Assembly: GCA_027484055.1 (NCBI GenBank)
Contig: JAIXQH010000010.1
Span: 124,001-188,000, forward strand
DNA from: Verrucomicrobiaceae bacterium
GTDB lineage: Bacteria; Verrucomicrobiota; Verrucomicrobiia; Verrucomicrobiales; Akkermansiaceae
Length of the DNA: 64,000 bases
Direction: 5' to 3'
Made by a program: the position numbers and the translations under genes. Position 1 is the stretch's first letter, and each line of letters starts with the position of its first letter. Below are positions 63,306 to 64,000 of this stretch, piece by piece. The notes beneath the pieces were generated by a model that worked only from the letters and a program-made list of their open reading frames with translations, made no database searches and was not told the origin of the DNA.

Positions 63306-63317
63306 AATTTTTCACAA
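63300..63317. promoter_or_regulatory. CRP/FNR-type palindrome upstream of nuoD
   Basis: The 18-base palindrome TTGTGAAATTTTTCACAA contains TGTGA-N6-TCACA and shares its GCTTGTGAAA left flank with the palindrome upstream of actA at 32883-32904. It overlaps the TGA of the preceding gene and ends 52 bases before the nuoD ATG, a plausible regulatory position. Binding by a CRP/FNR-family protein is inferred. Confidence 0.6.
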
Positions 63318-63369
63318 AGCCCTTGCGAAATTGCCAGCTTTGGGCGTTTCTCTTGGCGGCAAAACAGGC

Positions 63370-64000
63370 ATGAGCACCACTATTCAAGAAATCGAGGCAC
63401 CCGACAGCATCGCCCGCACCGCCCGTGCTGCTGACCATTACCATTCTGTGACCGATGACCTCGTCGGAGAGCGAATGGTGCTTAACATGGGGCCTTCTCA
63501 CCCAGCGACTCACGGAGTTCTGCGACTCATTTTAGAGCTAAATGGCGAGGTTATTCACTCCGCAGATCCGGATGTGGGCTTCCTCCACCGCGGAGATGAA
63601 AAAATCGCTGAGAACATGCATTACAACCAGTTCGTTCCCTACACGGATCGTCTGGATTACTTGGCCCCGCTCGCCAACAACGTTGCCTACGCCTGTGCGG
63701 TGGAGAAATTGATGGGTTGGACCCTGCCGCCGCGTGGCCAGGCACTGCGCGTGCTCTGCTGCGAACTGGCCCGCATTTCCTCCCACATGCTCGGAGTCGG
63801 CGTCTGCGCGATGGACGTCGGTGCGATGACCGTTTTCCTTTACACCTTCACCGAGCGGGAAAAGGTTTACAACCTCTGTGAACAGCTCACCGGCGCTCGG
63901 TTCACCACCTCATACACCCGCGTCGGTGGCCAAGTTCGCGACATGCCACCCGGATTCGAGGCTTCCGTCCGCACCTTTCTGGATGAGTGCCTCGTCACCA
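63370..64000 (+). CDS. nuoD: NADH-quinone oxidoreductase subunit D (5' part, cut by window end)
   Basis: The 49-kDa subunit of complex I, which forms the quinone site with NuoB. The window holds the first 210 codons, with no stop before the edge. Conserved segments are MGPSHPATHGVLRLILELNG, GFLHRGDEKIAENM with the NuoD HRG..K motif, PYTDRLDYLAPLANN and CELARISSHMLGVGV. It begins with a normal NuoD start rather than a NuoCD fusion. Genes nuoA-C are not immediately upstream, where an ATPase-like gene lies instead. A CRP/FNR-type palindrome precedes it. Confidence 0.93.
   Translation, partial: MSTTIQEIEAPDSIARTARAADHYHSVTDDLVGERMVLNMGPSHPATHGVLRLILELNGEVIHSADPDVGFLHRGDEKIAENMHYNQFVPYTDRLDYLAPLANNVAYACAVEKLMGWTLPPRGQALRVLCCELARISSHMLGVGVCAMDVGAMTVFLYTFTEREKVYNLCEQLTGARFTTSYTRVGGQVRDMPPGFEASVRTFLDECLVT

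Noticed and set aside
1-64000. tRNA, rRNA, CRISPR array or insertion sequence
   Set aside because: No cloverleaf, repeat-spacer array, transposase frame or terminal inverted repeats were recognised by reading the sequence; a covariance-model search would settle the RNA question.

Overview
The window reads as a chromosomal segment of a Gram-negative bacterium of the Verrucomicrobiota (PVC group), probably class Verrucomicrobiia. This is inferred from gene content: a complete alternative complex III locus next to an aa3 oxidase, an SHD1-domain secreted protein, a cytochrome c-WD40 protein, DUF5069, DUF6172 and DUF3820 proteins, two bactofilins and lpxB. No rRNA, tRNA, CRISPR array, insertion sequence or prophage was recognised. 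Most genes look like ordinary, GC-rich core chromosome.

Layout. 0.4-5.2 kb: lgt and cysS (minus), a Phd/PIN toxin-antitoxin pair with a visible promoter-operator, and three small proteins. 5.2-14.8 kb: an SHD1-hydrolase protein, a hybrid histidine kinase, pyruvate carboxylase with a DUF6172 gene, a gamma carbonic anhydrase, an HTH-metallo-beta-lactamase protein and a membrane protein. 14.8-18.9 kb: an enlarged tatC, divergent sufS, a remnant ParE-type toxin-antitoxin pair and a CoaC-like flavoprotein. 18.9-23.4 kb: a four-gene minus-strand sugar operon (two TIM-barrel isomerase/epimerases, a mutarotase-like protein, a cupin). 23.4-32.8 kb: a DnaJ-like chaperone, the cytochrome-WD40 protein, DUF5069, a TetR regulator, a nucleoid-associated protein, a lipoprotein hydrolase, a methyltransferase and ParC.

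32.9-50.7 kb is a long plus-strand respiratory locus: actABCDEF (alternative complex III), a membrane-anchored cytochrome c, a CcoN-like and a CcoO-like subunit, a second related cytochrome c, then coxA, coxC, coxD, two tiny membrane proteins and coxB of an aa3 oxidase. Complex III homologues would pass quinol electrons through cytochromes to the aa3 oxidase. The CcoN-like protein lacks every histidine needed for the binuclear centre and the CcoO-like protein lacks the usual methionine heme ligand, so this inner module cannot be a normal cbb3 oxidase. It is the most interesting feature of the window. CoxC also carries an insertion of about 340 residues. A palindrome of the CRP/FNR type precedes actA, and a nearly identical one precedes nuoD at the right edge, suggesting shared control of complex I and the terminal respiratory locus.

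50.7-64 kb: a 5'-nucleotidase-like phosphoesterase, a TrhO-RluA fusion of two RNA-modification enzymes, nadA, two bactofilins, a TPR membrane protein, lpxB, a tiny His-rich lipoprotein, a RibD-type reductase, an SLC13-type transporter with RCK_C domains, a P-loop protein and the 5' part of nuoD, cut by the window end.
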